Made by a program: the position numbers and the translations under genes. A DNA stretch of 64,000 bases from DATFVA01 sp963815785 (lineage in GTDB: Bacteria; Bacteroidota; Ignavibacteria; Ignavibacteriales; Ignavibacteriaceae): NCBI GenBank assembly GCA_963815785.1, contig CAWFHZ010000007.1, forward strand, positions 558,001 through 622,000, given 5' to 3'. Of this stretch, positions 52,768-62,597 are shown one piece after another. Numbering within the stretch: position 1 is the stretch's first letter; each line of letters starts with the position of its first letter. The notes beneath the pieces are model-generated. The model was given only the letters and a program-made list of their open reading frames with translations. It did no database searches and was not told where the DNA came from.

Positions 52768-55023
52768 ATGACAACAGATCCAATGAATGACGATTTACGA
52801 TCAATGGAGAGCAACTCTCTAAAAGATTACATAAAACTAATGAGAACAAATATGGTCCCGATAGTTCTCATTACCCTGATAAGTTTTGTTGTTGCAATAG
52901 TTTATGCTATTAACGCTAAAAATATTTATAAAGCTACCACATCATTAAAAGTATCTCCGCCACAGGGGAATATCCTGGAATCACCTTTAATGCCGGAGTT
53001 TCAGGATTTTGGCAGCGACAGGTTTATTGCGAATGAAATAGAAATATTAAAAAGTTATAACCTTCGATCAAATGTTGCCAGGTCACTCATTGATAGTTTT
53101 AAGACCGAAGCAGTAAAAGATAGTTTTTACTTAATAATGAGTCATGATTTTAACGATGGCAAAGGAAAACTATTAGGTGATAACCAAATTGCTAAAGTTT
53201 TGGATGGAGCTGTTACAATTGAACAAAAGAGAGGGCTTGATATAATTGATATATCTGCAGAATCACCATCACCATTTGAAGCTGCCCTTATTGCAAATAT
53301 TTATGCTCAGGAATATAAAAACCTGAACCTGGAAATTAACCGGAATCAGCTTACTCTTGTTAAAGCGTTTCTGAACCAGCAGAGAGAAGAAAAACAAACA
53401 GAACTTAATGCTGCCGAAGAAAATCTCAGAAATTTTCAGGAAAAAGGTGGAATTGTTGCTCTTGATGAACAGGCAACTACTTTAATTAATCAATTATCTG
53501 ATTTTGAAGCACAGCAGAGTGCGAAAAAAATAGATTTAGCCGCTTCCGATAAAATGTTAACACAATACAAAAAGGAGTTGGCTGATCAGAATCCAAGACT
53601 TGCTGATTATCTTGAAAGTGTTTCCAGTGAAGCTTATATACAGACACTTCAGCAGCAACTTGCACGATTACAAGTAAACCGGGATATGGCAATTGCTTCC
53701 AAAGATCCGAAGATGAATAATACTAATGTTCTAAAAGAATATGATGCAAAAATTACTGATCTAAAGGAAAAACTTGAAAATAAAATGAAGGTGATTAAGG
53801 CAGGAATTCTGGCAAGTAGTCCTGAAGAAGTTAAAGATCTTTCACAAAAAATTGTTGAAGAGGAAATTAAGAACCAGGCTTTGCAGATTACTGTTACTGA
53901 ACTTGGAAAGATAGTTAAAAATTATGAGGCCAAATTTAATCAACTCCCAAAAACTTCCATAGAATTTGCCAGACTTCAAAGGAACCGGGAAGCTCTTGAA
54001 AAACTTTACACTTTAGTAGAAGAGAAATATCAGGAAGCTATAATTAATGAACAATCTCAGCCTGGAAATGTGCTGATTATTGATAATGCAAGACGACCAG
54101 ATTCACCGGCAAAACCTAACAGATTTTTAATTATTTTAATCGGGCTTGTGCTGGGTGGTGGAATGGCTTTCGGTTATGTTTTTACCAAAAATTATTTTGA
54201 TAATACAATCAAAACCCCGGAAGATATTCAGAACAAAAATATTAATGTACTTGCATGGATTCCGCAAATTGAAGGCATGGGTTTAAATGGGTCAAAGGAA
54301 TTTGAATTTATTGTGGCTAAAAAACCCGACTCAATTCCAAGTGAAGCTTTCCGTGCTCTAAGAACCAGGATTCAGTTTGCTAATCCGGATAAAGAATCTT
54401 TAAAAACAATATTAATTACATCATCAGCCCCGCAGGAGGGAAAGACTACAATTGCCGTGAACCTTGGGGGAAGTTTTGCTCAGGCAAATAGAAATACTCT
54501 GGTTGTTGATTGTGATTTAAGAAAGCCCAGAATCCATACTGTATTTAATTCAAACCGGTTCCCGGGATTAATAGATTATCTTTTTGGTAAAGCAACTCTC
54601 GATGAAGTAACGCGCAAATCGGAATCTCAGAATTTAAGTTACATAACTTCAGGTACTATCCCTCCGAATCCTGCAGAGATGCTTGAATCAAATGCTATGA
54701 AAGAATTTCTAACCACTGTTAGAGAAAAGTATGATATTATTCTGCTTGATTCTCCACCCGTAATAGCAGTTACGGATTCTGAAATTTTAGCAAGCCTTGT
54801 GGATGCGAGCATACTTGTTGTCTCGGCAGATACTACCGAGAATGAACTATTGGAAAAATCAGTTGAACTAATTAAGAGAGACAGGTCGTCATTTATTGGT
54901 ACGGTATTGAACAACTTTAGTTATAAAAGTGGTTATGGATCTTATTATAAATACTACTATTACTATTCCCGACCAACTGAGAGAAGGAAAAACAAATTCA
55001 CTCAAACAGAATCAAAAAATTAA
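52768..55023 (+). CDS. Polysaccharide co-polymerase with tyrosine kinase domain (Wzc-like)
   Basis: 751 residues. Wzz part: helix near 30-50, long coiled coil (about 195-400), second helix near 450 with a following 'ARRPDSPAKPNR'-type proline-rich end before it. Cytoplasmic BY-kinase: Walker A 'SSAPQEGKTTIAVNLG', A' 'LVVDCDLRKPR', B 'YDIILLDSPPV', and a C-terminal Tyr cluster ('GYGSYYKYYYYYSRP') for autophosphorylation. It controls chain length and export with the SLBB proteins. Confidence 0.93.
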   Translation: MTTDPMNDDLRSMESNSLKDYIKLMRTNMVPIVLITLISFVVAIVYAINAKNIYKATTSLKVSPPQGNILESPLMPEFQDFGSDRFIANEIEILKSYNLRSNVARSLIDSFKTEAVKDSFYLIMSHDFNDGKGKLLGDNQIAKVLDGAVTIEQKRGLDIIDISAESPSPFEAALIANIYAQEYKNLNLEINRNQLTLVKAFLNQQREEKQTELNAAEENLRNFQEKGGIVALDEQATTLINQLSDFEAQQSAKKIDLAASDKMLTQYKKELADQNPRLADYLESVSSEAYIQTLQQQLARLQVNRDMAIASKDPKMNNTNVLKEYDAKITDLKEKLENKMKVIKAGILASSPEEVKDLSQKIVEEEIKNQALQITVTELGKIVKNYEAKFNQLPKTSIEFARLQRNREALEKLYTLVEEKYQEAIINEQSQPGNVLIIDNARRPDSPAKPNRFLIILIGLVLGGGMAFGYVFTKNYFDNTIKTPEDIQNKNINVLAWIPQIEGMGLNGSKEFEFIVAKKPDSIPSEAFRALRTRIQFANPDKESLKTILITSSAPQEGKTTIAVNLGGSFAQANRNTLVVDCDLRKPRIHTVFNSNRFPGLIDYLFGKATLDEVTRKSESQNLSYITSGTIPPNPAEMLESNAMKEFLTTVREKYDIILLDSPPVIAVTDSEILASLVDASILVVSADTTENELLEKSVELIKRDRSSFIGTVLNNFSYKSGYGSYYKYYYYYSRPTERRKNKFTQTESKN

Positions 55024-55037
55024 TCCTGCATATTCTT

Positions 55038-56666
55038 ATGATTAATTTTATGAAGTTTATCTCCTCAAGAATATTTTCGCTGTTGCTATTGTGTATTTTC
55101 TCCGGATTATTTTCTTCTGGTTATACTCAAACGATGCCCGACTACAAGGAAAGGACATTTGCTCTCTTTTCTGATTCTGTATCTGCACTTATGGGCAAAA
55201 ATATAGAGATGCAGGCAACTGAGGGAAGCGTTGATCCTCAAGAGTATATAGTTGGACCGGGCGATCAGATTTTTATTTCTATCAATGGGATAGAAGAGAT
55301 TCCATTAAATTTGTTCATCAACCAGGAGGGAATTTTATATGTCCCAAAAGTTGGTGGTATTGATCTGAATGGATTGACATTAGATGAATCGAAAGTGAAG
55401 ATCAGAAAATCTATTAACAATTATTATAAAAATGTTGATGTATTTATATCGCTCACTGATTTCAGAAAAATAAAATTATCATTACTAGGGGATGTAAAGA
55501 AACCATCCACTTTTATTTTGCCGGCAAATGCGAGACTAATGGACTTAATCGTAAACTCCGATGGGCTTAATAAAACATCAAACTTCAGAAATATTCATAT
55601 TATACACCGTGACAGCACTGAGAAGAGTTTTGATCTTCTTTCTTATTTAAGGTTAGGAAATAGATCAGATAATCCATTATTAAGAGAAGGTGATATTGTT
55701 ATTGTTGACAGGGTGGACCGGGTTATTTCTATTTCCGGAATGATTAAATATCCTGGCATTTATGAATACGTTGCTGGTGAAAGTGCTGACCATCTGATCA
55801 CGATAGCTGGTGGGATTATGTCCAAAGCAAGAAAGGATTCTATTGAGATTGTTAGTTTTCTTGTAGATGGCAAGACACAGGTAAGCAAGTACTATACACT
55901 GGATGAAATCGACAAAGGAAATATCCTTTTGCATTATGAAGATCAGATAATGGTTCGGGAACTTCCGGACTACTTCGACCCGAAGTTTGTATCAGTGCAG
56001 GGGTATGTAGAATATCCTGGTTATTATAAAATAAACAAGGATAAAACGACACTGACCGATGTAATAGAAATGGCTGGGGGTTTTAGAAAAGATGCTTCAC
56101 TTACAGAGGCTACCCTCACCCGGCATTCAGGCACTGTAGAAAATGATCCTGAGTTTGATAGATTAAAAACAATGTTGCGCACAGATATGACAGATGACGA
56201 ATATGATTATTTTAAAGCCAAATCTCGCCAGAGAGAGGGTAAAGTTGTTGTAGACTTTTATGCACTATTTGAGCAAGGAGATAAATCAGAGGATGTAATT
56301 CTTAAAAGAGGTGATGTCATAAACGTTCCCGAAGCAAAAGATTACATTATTCTTTTAGGGCAGGTTGTGAATCCCGGTAATATTATTTATCAACCCGGAT
56401 TATCTATTGATGATTATATCAAATTAGCCGGGGGATTTGGCTGGAGAGCCGAGGAGGGTGATGTTCGTGTAATTAAAGCTAATACTGGTGAATGGCTTGA
56501 TGCAGATAAAGTGGATTCCCTTAAACCAGGTGACACTATATGGATTCCTGAAAATCCACCAGGCCCTAAATTCTGGGATGTCTTTACAACTTCTTTGGCA
56601 ATAGTCGGTCAGGTTGCATCTATAATCGCTGCAACAGTTGCAATAATAGTTGCTTCGAGGAGATAG
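55038..56666 (+). CDS. Polysaccharide export protein, multi-SLBB (Wza-like)
   Basis: 542 residues (the start may be the second Met, 12 nt on, giving MKFISSRIFSLLLL). Signal peptide, the Poly_export block 'DPQEYIVGPGDQIFISINGIEE', then four SLBB-like units with the 'G.V..PG.Y......L.D.I..AGG' pattern (near 150, 230, 320, 440), and a C-terminal helix 'VGQVASIIAATVAIIVASRR'. It would form the outer-membrane/periplasmic exit for the polymer made by this cluster. Confidence 0.9.
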   Translation: MINFMKFISSRIFSLLLLCIFSGLFSSGYTQTMPDYKERTFALFSDSVSALMGKNIEMQATEGSVDPQEYIVGPGDQIFISINGIEEIPLNLFINQEGILYVPKVGGIDLNGLTLDESKVKIRKSINNYYKNVDVFISLTDFRKIKLSLLGDVKKPSTFILPANARLMDLIVNSDGLNKTSNFRNIHIIHRDSTEKSFDLLSYLRLGNRSDNPLLREGDIVIVDRVDRVISISGMIKYPGIYEYVAGESADHLITIAGGIMSKARKDSIEIVSFLVDGKTQVSKYYTLDEIDKGNILLHYEDQIMVRELPDYFDPKFVSVQGYVEYPGYYKINKDKTTLTDVIEMAGGFRKDASLTEATLTRHSGTVENDPEFDRLKTMLRTDMTDDEYDYFKAKSRQREGKVVVDFYALFEQGDKSEDVILKRGDVINVPEAKDYIILLGQVVNPGNIIYQPGLSIDDYIKLAGGFGWRAEEGDVRVIKANTGEWLDADKVDSLKPGDTIWIPENPPGPKFWDVFTTSLAIVGQVASIIAATVAIIVASRR

Positions 56667-56670
56667 TAGT

Positions 56671-57810
56671 TTGACTTATCACGAAATCCTAAATACAATT
56701 ATTTTTCACAGGAATAAAATTTTTAAGGTTACAATAATCTCAACAGTTTTTTTATTCCTCATTTTACTTTTTGTTTATCCGCTTACTTACAAATCCACAA
56801 TTTCGGTTATGCCACCTGAAAATAATCCTGAATCCGGATCGTTAAGTTCATTACTAAGTGGTCAGGATTTTTCAAGTATACTAACCGGAGGACTTTCAAG
56901 TGCTAATTCCCAGTTGTATGTTGAAATGCTTAAGAGCAGAACCGCTGCATTGTACGTGGTTAATAAATATAATCTTGTAAACTATTACAATGTGGATAAT
57001 AAATACAAAGCCGCAGAAAAACTTCAAAACAATCTCGAAATAGATTTGACTAAAGAAGGAATTATTAAACTTGATGTAGTTGTCCAAACTTCTTTATTTC
57101 CCGGAATTACTTCCGACAAGGATTCAGTTAAAAGGTTTGCTGCTGATTTATCGAACTCTTATGTAGAAGCACTTGATAAAATGAATCGAGAAAAATTATC
57201 TTCGCAGGCAAAACGTGCACGTATGTATATCGAGGAACAGCTCGGGAAAACTAAAAGTCGTCTTGATTCTGTGGAAAATCGATTAGCCGAATTTCAAAAA
57301 ACAAATAAAGCTATCTCTCTGCCTGAGCAGGTTAATGCCGCTATTGATGCTGCAGCCGGAATAAAAACTGAGATTGTAAAAACAGAAGTTCAACTCGGAC
57401 TTTTAGAATCAAATCTGCGCGAGGACAATCAAACATTAATGGCTTTAAGATCAAAACTGGATCAACTGAAACAACAATATAATAAAATGGCTATGGGGAG
57501 CGAAGATTATCTAGTAGCATTTAAAGATGTTCCTGAGCTTGGGAAAGAACTTGCTTCATTACTACGGGATGTTAAGATTCAGAATGAAGTATACTTATTG
57601 CTTCAGCAGCAATATTATAAAGAAAAAATTCAGGAGAACCGGGATATCCCGACTATTCAGGTATTGGATGAAGCAATCCCTCCCCAGAAAGCTTCTGCTC
57701 CGAGAACAATATTTTCCACAATTACCGGTGGAGTATTTGTCTTTTTATTGATGAGTCTTATCGTTGTACTCGGAGAAAAAAAACTCTATTGGTTTAAAAG
57801 TAAGGAATAA
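56671..57810 (+). CDS. Wzz-type chain-length determinant protein
   Basis: 379 residues from TTG at 56671 with GAGGAG before it; an upstream TTG at 56650 overlaps the previous gene and has no ribosome site. Two membrane helices (near 16-38 and 355-375), coiled coil ('EEQLGKTKSRLDSVENRLAEFQ' region), and 'PTIQVLDEAIPPQKASAPR' before the last helix. No kinase domain. It is a second Wzz-type protein in the same operon as the Wzc-like kinase. Confidence 0.88.
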   Translation: MTYHEILNTIIFHRNKIFKVTIISTVFLFLILLFVYPLTYKSTISVMPPENNPESGSLSSLLSGQDFSSILTGGLSSANSQLYVEMLKSRTAALYVVNKYNLVNYYNVDNKYKAAEKLQNNLEIDLTKEGIIKLDVVVQTSLFPGITSDKDSVKRFAADLSNSYVEALDKMNREKLSSQAKRARMYIEEQLGKTKSRLDSVENRLAEFQKTNKAISLPEQVNAAIDAAAGIKTEIVKTEVQLGLLESNLREDNQTLMALRSKLDQLKQQYNKMAMGSEDYLVAFKDVPELGKELASLLRDVKIQNEVYLLLQQQYYKEKIQENRDIPTIQVLDEAIPPQKASAPRTIFSTITGGVFVFLLMSLIVVLGEKKLYWFKSKE

Positions 57811-57812
57811 TC

Positions 57813-58748
57813 TTGTCTAAAACTGCTGTTGTCACAGGAGGAGCTGGTTTTCTTGGTTCCCATTTATGCGATAAACTCATCAATGAAGGGTTAAAGGTTA
57901 TCTGCGTCGATAATCTCATTACCGGAAACGTTAACAACATCAGTCATTTAGCAGGACATGAAAATTTTTCATTTGTGAAGCATGATGTTACGAACTATAT
58001 TTTTATCCCTGGAGACGTTGATTATATACTTCATTTTGCTTCTCCTGCCAGCCCGATCGATTATTTAAAACTCCCTATTCAAACGCTTAAAGTTGGCTCA
58101 TTGGGAACACATAAAGCACTCGGTCTCGCAAAAGAAAAAAACGCCCGGTTTCTTTTAGCATCTACTTCAGAGGTTTATGGTGATCCAAATATCCATCCAC
58201 AAACTGAGGATTACTGGGGAAATGTAAATCCTATTGGTCCCAGAGGTGTATACGATGAAGCAAAGAGATTTGCGGAAGCAATTACGATGGCTTATCATAG
58301 ATTTCATAATCTTGAAACAAGGATCGTCAGGATCTTTAATACTTATGGTCCAAGAATGAGACTGAATGACGGAAGAGCTCTTCCTGCATTTGTTGGTCAG
58401 GCTTTACGAGGCGAAGAAATTACAGTCTTCGGAGACGGTACTCAGACCCGCAGTTTTTGCTATGTTTCAGATTTGATAGATGGAATCTTCAAATTACTTT
58501 TATCTGATGAAACTGACCCGGTAAATATTGGTAATCCTGAGGAACTGACAATAAAAGAATTTGCTGAGGAAGTAATTTCAATAACAGGATCAAAAAGTAA
58601 AATAGTATATACGGATCTCCCGGTTGACGATCCTAAAGTCAGACAACCTTCTATAGAAAAAGCCAGAAAAATTTTGGACTGGGAACCTAAAATTAACAGG
58701 AATGAAGGATTGAAACTTACTATTGATTATTTCAAAAGCGTAATCTGA
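57813..58748 (+). CDS. UDP-glucuronic acid decarboxylase (UXS-like, SDR)
   Basis: 311 residues from a TTG 2 nt after wzz. 'VTGGAGFLGSHLCDKLINEG' (NAD), 'DVDYILHFASPASPIDY', 'LLASTSEVYGDPN', the Y-x3-K in 'VYDEAKRFAEAI', and 'IFNTYGPRMRLNDGRALPAF' / 'GDGTQTRSFCYVSDL' are typical of UXS. It makes UDP-xylose from UDP-glucuronate, suggesting that the exported polymer contains xylose or a related pentose. Confidence 0.88.
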   Translation: MSKTAVVTGGAGFLGSHLCDKLINEGLKVICVDNLITGNVNNISHLAGHENFSFVKHDVTNYIFIPGDVDYILHFASPASPIDYLKLPIQTLKVGSLGTHKALGLAKEKNARFLLASTSEVYGDPNIHPQTEDYWGNVNPIGPRGVYDEAKRFAEAITMAYHRFHNLETRIVRIFNTYGPRMRLNDGRALPAFVGQALRGEEITVFGDGTQTRSFCYVSDLIDGIFKLLLSDETDPVNIGNPEELTIKEFAEEVISITGSKSKIVYTDLPVDDPKVRQPSIEKARKILDWEPKINRNEGLKLTIDYFKSVI

Positions 58749-58845
58749 AATTTCTGACCGCAACTTCAAACACTTCTCTGCAATTCAATAATTAATTATA
58801 TTTAATCTCAATTTTTAACTATTCTAAAACCTAATTACTGAATTT

Positions 58846-61068
58846 ATGATTGAACCTGAAGTCACTCCCGAATTAGCTTACGAACATGGATTAATAAAAG
58901 AGGAATATGAAAGAATAATTAATATTCTTGGCAGAACGCCCTCTTTTACTGAATTGGGAATTTTTTCTGTAATGTGGAGCGAACACTGCAGCTATAAAAA
59001 TTCAATTGCATTGTTAAAAACATTACCGAGATCCGGTGGGAAATTGCTGGTTGGAGCTGGTGAAGAAAACGCAGGACTAATAGATATAGGAGACGGGTTA
59101 GCTGTTGCATTTAAAATCGAAAGTCATAATCATCCCTCAGCGGTAGAACCATATCAGGGTGCTGCTACCGGTGTTGGAGGTATTATGCGCGATATCTTTA
59201 CTATGGGAGCCCGGCCCATTGCTTCTTTAAATTCTTTAAGATTTGGATCATTAAATGATGCCAGAACACGTTTCTTATTTGAAGGTGTTGTGAAGGGAAT
59301 AGGTGATTATGGAAACAGTTTTGGAGTTCCAACTGTCGCTGGTGAAGTTTACTTTGATGAATCATACCAGGGAAACCCCCTTGTAAATGCAATGGCTGTT
59401 GGGATTGTTAAAAAGAATTTGGTTGCAAGTGCTACCGCCAAAGGTAAAGGCAATCCTGTAATGATTGTAGGCTCATCAACAGGTAGAGACGGTATACATG
59501 GTGCTACATTTGCTTCAGAAGAGATATCGGAAAAATCAGAAGCCAAACGTCCATCCGTCCAGGTTGGAGATCCATTCACTGAAAAACTTCTTCTTGAAGC
59601 AACTTTGGAAATAATTAAGAATGACTGGCTTATTGGAATACAGGATATGGGCGCTGCAGGAATATCATGCTCAACAACTGAGATGAGTGCAAAAGGTGAC
59701 TCGGGAATGAGGATAAATCTTGATAAAGTTCCCCTCCGGGAAAAAGGAATGAGCGCTTATGAAATAATGCTGTCCGAGAGTCAGGAGAGAATGCTGTGTG
59801 TTGTGAAAAAAGGTTATGAAAATAAAGTTAAAGCTGTCTTTGAAAAATGGGATCTTCATTGTGAAATAATAGGTGAAGTAACTGCAGGTAAAAATCTTGT
59901 TGTTGATTATGAGGGTGAAAAAAAAGCAGAAGTACCTGCCTTTGATCTTGTTTTAGGTGGAGGTGCACCTGTTTACCATAGAGAATCTAAAGTGCCTTCT
60001 TATCTAAATGAAGTAAGAAATTTTGATTTTACAAAACTTCATCAACCTGATGATTTAACAGAAACATTTCTGAAGGTTTTTTCCTCGCCGAACATAGTTT
60101 CAAAAAAATGGGTTTACGAACAGTACGATTCAATGGTACGGACTAATACTATTGTTGGACCGGGCTGTGATTCAGCAGTTATCTATATAAAGGATACAAA
60201 TAAAGCTCTGGCTGTTAAAACAGATTGTAACAGCCGATATGTTTATCTTAATCCGGAAATGGGAACAAAGATTGCGGTTGCAGAGTCTGCCAGGAATATT
60301 GTTTGTTCCGGAGGTGTTCCGCTGGGAATCACAAATTGTTTAAACTTTGGTAACCCTTACAAACCTGAAGTATTCTGGCAATTTTCTGAAGCTATTAAAG
60401 GAATGGGAGAAGCCTGCCGGTTTTTTGATACTCCAGTTACCGGAGGTAATGTAAGTTTTTATAACGAAGCTCCGACAAGTGTCGTTTATCCCACTCCAAC
60501 AATAGGGATGGTTGGATTAATTGAAGATCTTCAGGATGTTACAACTTCATTCTTTAAATCTGCAAATGATTTAATTTATGTACTTGGTGAAGATTTTGAA
60601 GAATTGGGCGGAAGTGAATATGTTAAAGTAATTCACAATATAGTAAAAGGTGATTCCCCTGTAATTTCTCTGCCGTCTGAAAAGAAACTGCAAGATACTT
60701 TACTAGGACTAATCAAGAAAAAAATAATCGCTTCGGCGCATGATATTTCCGAAGGCGGAATTATTACTGCGTTGGCTGAATGCTGTATTATGAATGATGT
60801 AAAGCTGATAGGAGCAGAAGTAAAAATACCGGTAAAAACCAGGGATGATTTTTCTTTCTTTTCAGAAAGTCAGTCCCGGATAATTGTTTCTGTAAACAAA
60901 ATATATCAAAATGAATTTGAAGAATATGTGAAGAGCAGAAATCAATATTTTATTTTGCTGGGCAGAACAGGCGGAGATTCATTTAAAGTAAACGAAACAA
61001 TGGAAATAGGAGTTAATAAATTAGCCGATATTTATTACAATACTATTTCCGGAATAATGAATGGTTAA
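58846..61068 (+). CDS. purL: Phosphoribosylformylglycinamidine synthase, small PurL
   Basis: 740 residues, the small form that needs PurS and PurQ (both on the minus strand at 45.4-46.3 kb). 'SVMWSEHCSYKNS', 'KIESHNHPSAVEPYQGAATG', 'GGIMRDIFTMGARP', 'AAGISCSTTEMSAKG' and 'TGGNVSFYNE' are the ATP/FGAM blocks. It overlaps the YihY gene by 8 nt. The genes of one enzyme are thus split between two operons 13 kb apart. Confidence 0.96.
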   Translation: MIEPEVTPELAYEHGLIKEEYERIINILGRTPSFTELGIFSVMWSEHCSYKNSIALLKTLPRSGGKLLVGAGEENAGLIDIGDGLAVAFKIESHNHPSAVEPYQGAATGVGGIMRDIFTMGARPIASLNSLRFGSLNDARTRFLFEGVVKGIGDYGNSFGVPTVAGEVYFDESYQGNPLVNAMAVGIVKKNLVASATAKGKGNPVMIVGSSTGRDGIHGATFASEEISEKSEAKRPSVQVGDPFTEKLLLEATLEIIKNDWLIGIQDMGAAGISCSTTEMSAKGDSGMRINLDKVPLREKGMSAYEIMLSESQERMLCVVKKGYENKVKAVFEKWDLHCEIIGEVTAGKNLVVDYEGEKKAEVPAFDLVLGGGAPVYHRESKVPSYLNEVRNFDFTKLHQPDDLTETFLKVFSSPNIVSKKWVYEQYDSMVRTNTIVGPGCDSAVIYIKDTNKALAVKTDCNSRYVYLNPEMGTKIAVAESARNIVCSGGVPLGITNCLNFGNPYKPEVFWQFSEAIKGMGEACRFFDTPVTGGNVSFYNEAPTSVVYPTPTIGMVGLIEDLQDVTTSFFKSANDLIYVLGEDFEELGGSEYVKVIHNIVKGDSPVISLPSEKKLQDTLLGLIKKKIIASAHDISEGGIITALAECCIMNDVKLIGAEVKIPVKTRDDFSFFSESQSRIIVSVNKIYQNEFEEYVKSRNQYFILLGRTGGDSFKVNETMEIGVNKLADIYYNTISGIMNG

Positions 61069-62026
61069 ACTAAAAATAAAATCCAGAATAAAAGATTCTG
61101 ATTTATACAGTAAATTCAGAAAACTTCGTTTTGTTCTTCACCTCACCCCAAGTTATTCTAAGATAAAATCATTTGTTATATATTATTACAATGGATTGGT
61201 GAAAAGGATTGATGAACATCATGTGTTCCTGTTTGCAGGCGGTCTGGCTTTTTCAATATTCATCTGTATAATTCCGTTCGTTCTGATTATTTTCGCTGTC
61301 CTCGGCAACCTGCTTGATTCAACCTACGTTCAGTTCCAGATAAATACATTAATTGAAACTATAATCCCTTATTCACGTTATTCTGAGTTTGTTAAGAAAA
61401 TAATATTTAACAGGATAAACGAGGTTATAGCTTATCGAAACATCGCTGGTATTATCGGTGGATTTGGTTTGCTTTTTGCCGCAAGCAGTTTGTTCAGCAG
61501 TATGAGAACAATACTAAATAAAGTTTATGGTGTAGAAATCGATGTAAATATATTAGTTGCCAAGTTAAGAGATTTTGCGCTAGTGTTTATGGTAATTATA
61601 ATATTCTTTATTACAACCATTAGTATGCCAACAATTGATTTATTAAGACAGAAAGCAGGGGAATACAATACGTTTGAGTTTCTGTCTAATGGAATTTTTA
61701 GTCATGTCATTTTTTCTCTATTATCCCTCCTATTAATCTTTATTGTTTTTACAGTTCTCTATGTTACCGTTCCCCTAAGAAAACTTGGTAAAAAAGCTAC
61801 ATTTATGAGTGCACTCTGGGCGGCAGTCTTATGGGAAGCTGCAAAACAATTATTTGGATATTACTTATATAACTTTGCTGCGTTTAACAGAATTTATGGT
61901 GCTTATGCCTTAGTTGTTGTTGTGGCATTCTGGATTTATTACTCTTCTGTTGTTTTTATTATTGGGGCAGAAATTGGGCATTTGTACTACGAACGTAATT
62001 TTATTAAAATTCCTTTAACTGAGTAA
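61061..62026 (+). CDS. YihY/virulence factor BrkB family membrane protein
   Basis: 321 residues, six membrane helices. 'HVFLFAGGLAFSIFICIIPFVLIIFAV' (first helix, about residue 45-70), 'LFAASSLFSSMRTILNKVYGV', 'ATFMSALWAAVLWEAAKQLFGYYL' and 'YGAYALVVVVAFWIYYSSVVFIIGAEIG' are family blocks. Despite an old label, it is not RNase BN. The function is unknown; it is co-translated with purL. Confidence 0.9.
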   Translation: MVKLKIKSRIKDSDLYSKFRKLRFVLHLTPSYSKIKSFVIYYYNGLVKRIDEHHVFLFAGGLAFSIFICIIPFVLIIFAVLGNLLDSTYVQFQINTLIETIIPYSRYSEFVKKIIFNRINEVIAYRNIAGIIGGFGLLFAASSLFSSMRTILNKVYGVEIDVNILVAKLRDFALVFMVIIIFFITTISMPTIDLLRQKAGEYNTFEFLSNGIFSHVIFSLLSLLLIFIVFTVLYVTVPLRKLGKKATFMSALWAAVLWEAAKQLFGYYLYNFAAFNRIYGAYALVVVVAFWIYYSSVVFIIGAEIGHLYYERNFIKIPLTE

Positions 62027-62097
62027 CATTTCGACAGATCATCTTCAACAAAAAAAATCCTCACTTATTTGATTAATTAATTATTTGTTATTATCTT

Positions 62098-62121
62098 TAA
62101 TCAGACAATTTAATCTGATTA
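62098..62121. promoter_or_regulatory. Perfect dyad upstream of the Rrf2 gene
   Basis: TAATCAGA - 8 nt - TCTGATTA, a perfect 8-bp inverted repeat ending 6 nt before the Rrf2 ATG. A single half-site, AAATCAGA, recurs at 62575-62582 between the Rrf2 and NapH-like genes. The position fits autorepression. Confidence 0.6.
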
Positions 62122-62127
62122 TATAAA

Positions 62128-62559
62128 ATGACAGTTATTTTTTCAAAAAAGTGTGAATATGGATTACAGGCAGTTCTTTACCTTGCCGCTCAACAAAAGG
62201 GAGAAGTGATTCCTTCTGATGAAATATCAAAAAAATTAAACATACCAAAAGAATTCATCTCCAAAATTTTACAGAAGCTAACCGAAAGCGGAATAGTTGA
62301 TTCGAAGAAAGGCAAATCCGGTGGGTTTTTCCTTTCTAAAGATCCAACAAGAATTAGGTTGATTGATATTGTTGCTGCCATTGATGGATTAGAAATGTTT
62401 AATAGCTGCGTGCTTGGGTTTCCAAAATGTAACCCGGAAAATCCATGCCCGCTTCATACAAAGTGGGGTGAACTCAGAACAATGGCTTATAGTATGCTTA
62501 ATGATGAAACTATTGATCACTTTAAAGAAAGTACATTGAGAAAAGTTAGTAATCTCTGA
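62128..62559 (+). CDS. Rrf2-family regulator with three cysteines
   Basis: 143 residues. N-terminal winged helix ('SKKCEYGLQAVLYLAAQ', 'IPKEFISKILQKLTESGIVDSKKGKSGGFFLSK') and an Fe-S-type region with Cys94, Cys101 and Cys107 (C-x6-C-x5-C), like IscR/NsrR. It probably senses Fe-S state, NO or oxidative stress through a cluster. It precedes a NapH-like ferredoxin and a RIC-like gene, so nitrosative stress is the best guess; RirA/NsrR identity is not fixed. Confidence 0.9.
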   Translation: MTVIFSKKCEYGLQAVLYLAAQQKGEVIPSDEISKKLNIPKEFISKILQKLTESGIVDSKKGKSGGFFLSKDPTRIRLIDIVAAIDGLEMFNSCVLGFPKCNPENPCPLHTKWGELRTMAYSMLNDETIDHFKESTLRKVSNL

Positions 62560-62597
62560 AAATTTTTTGTAGTTAAATCAGACTTATATATCCGAAA

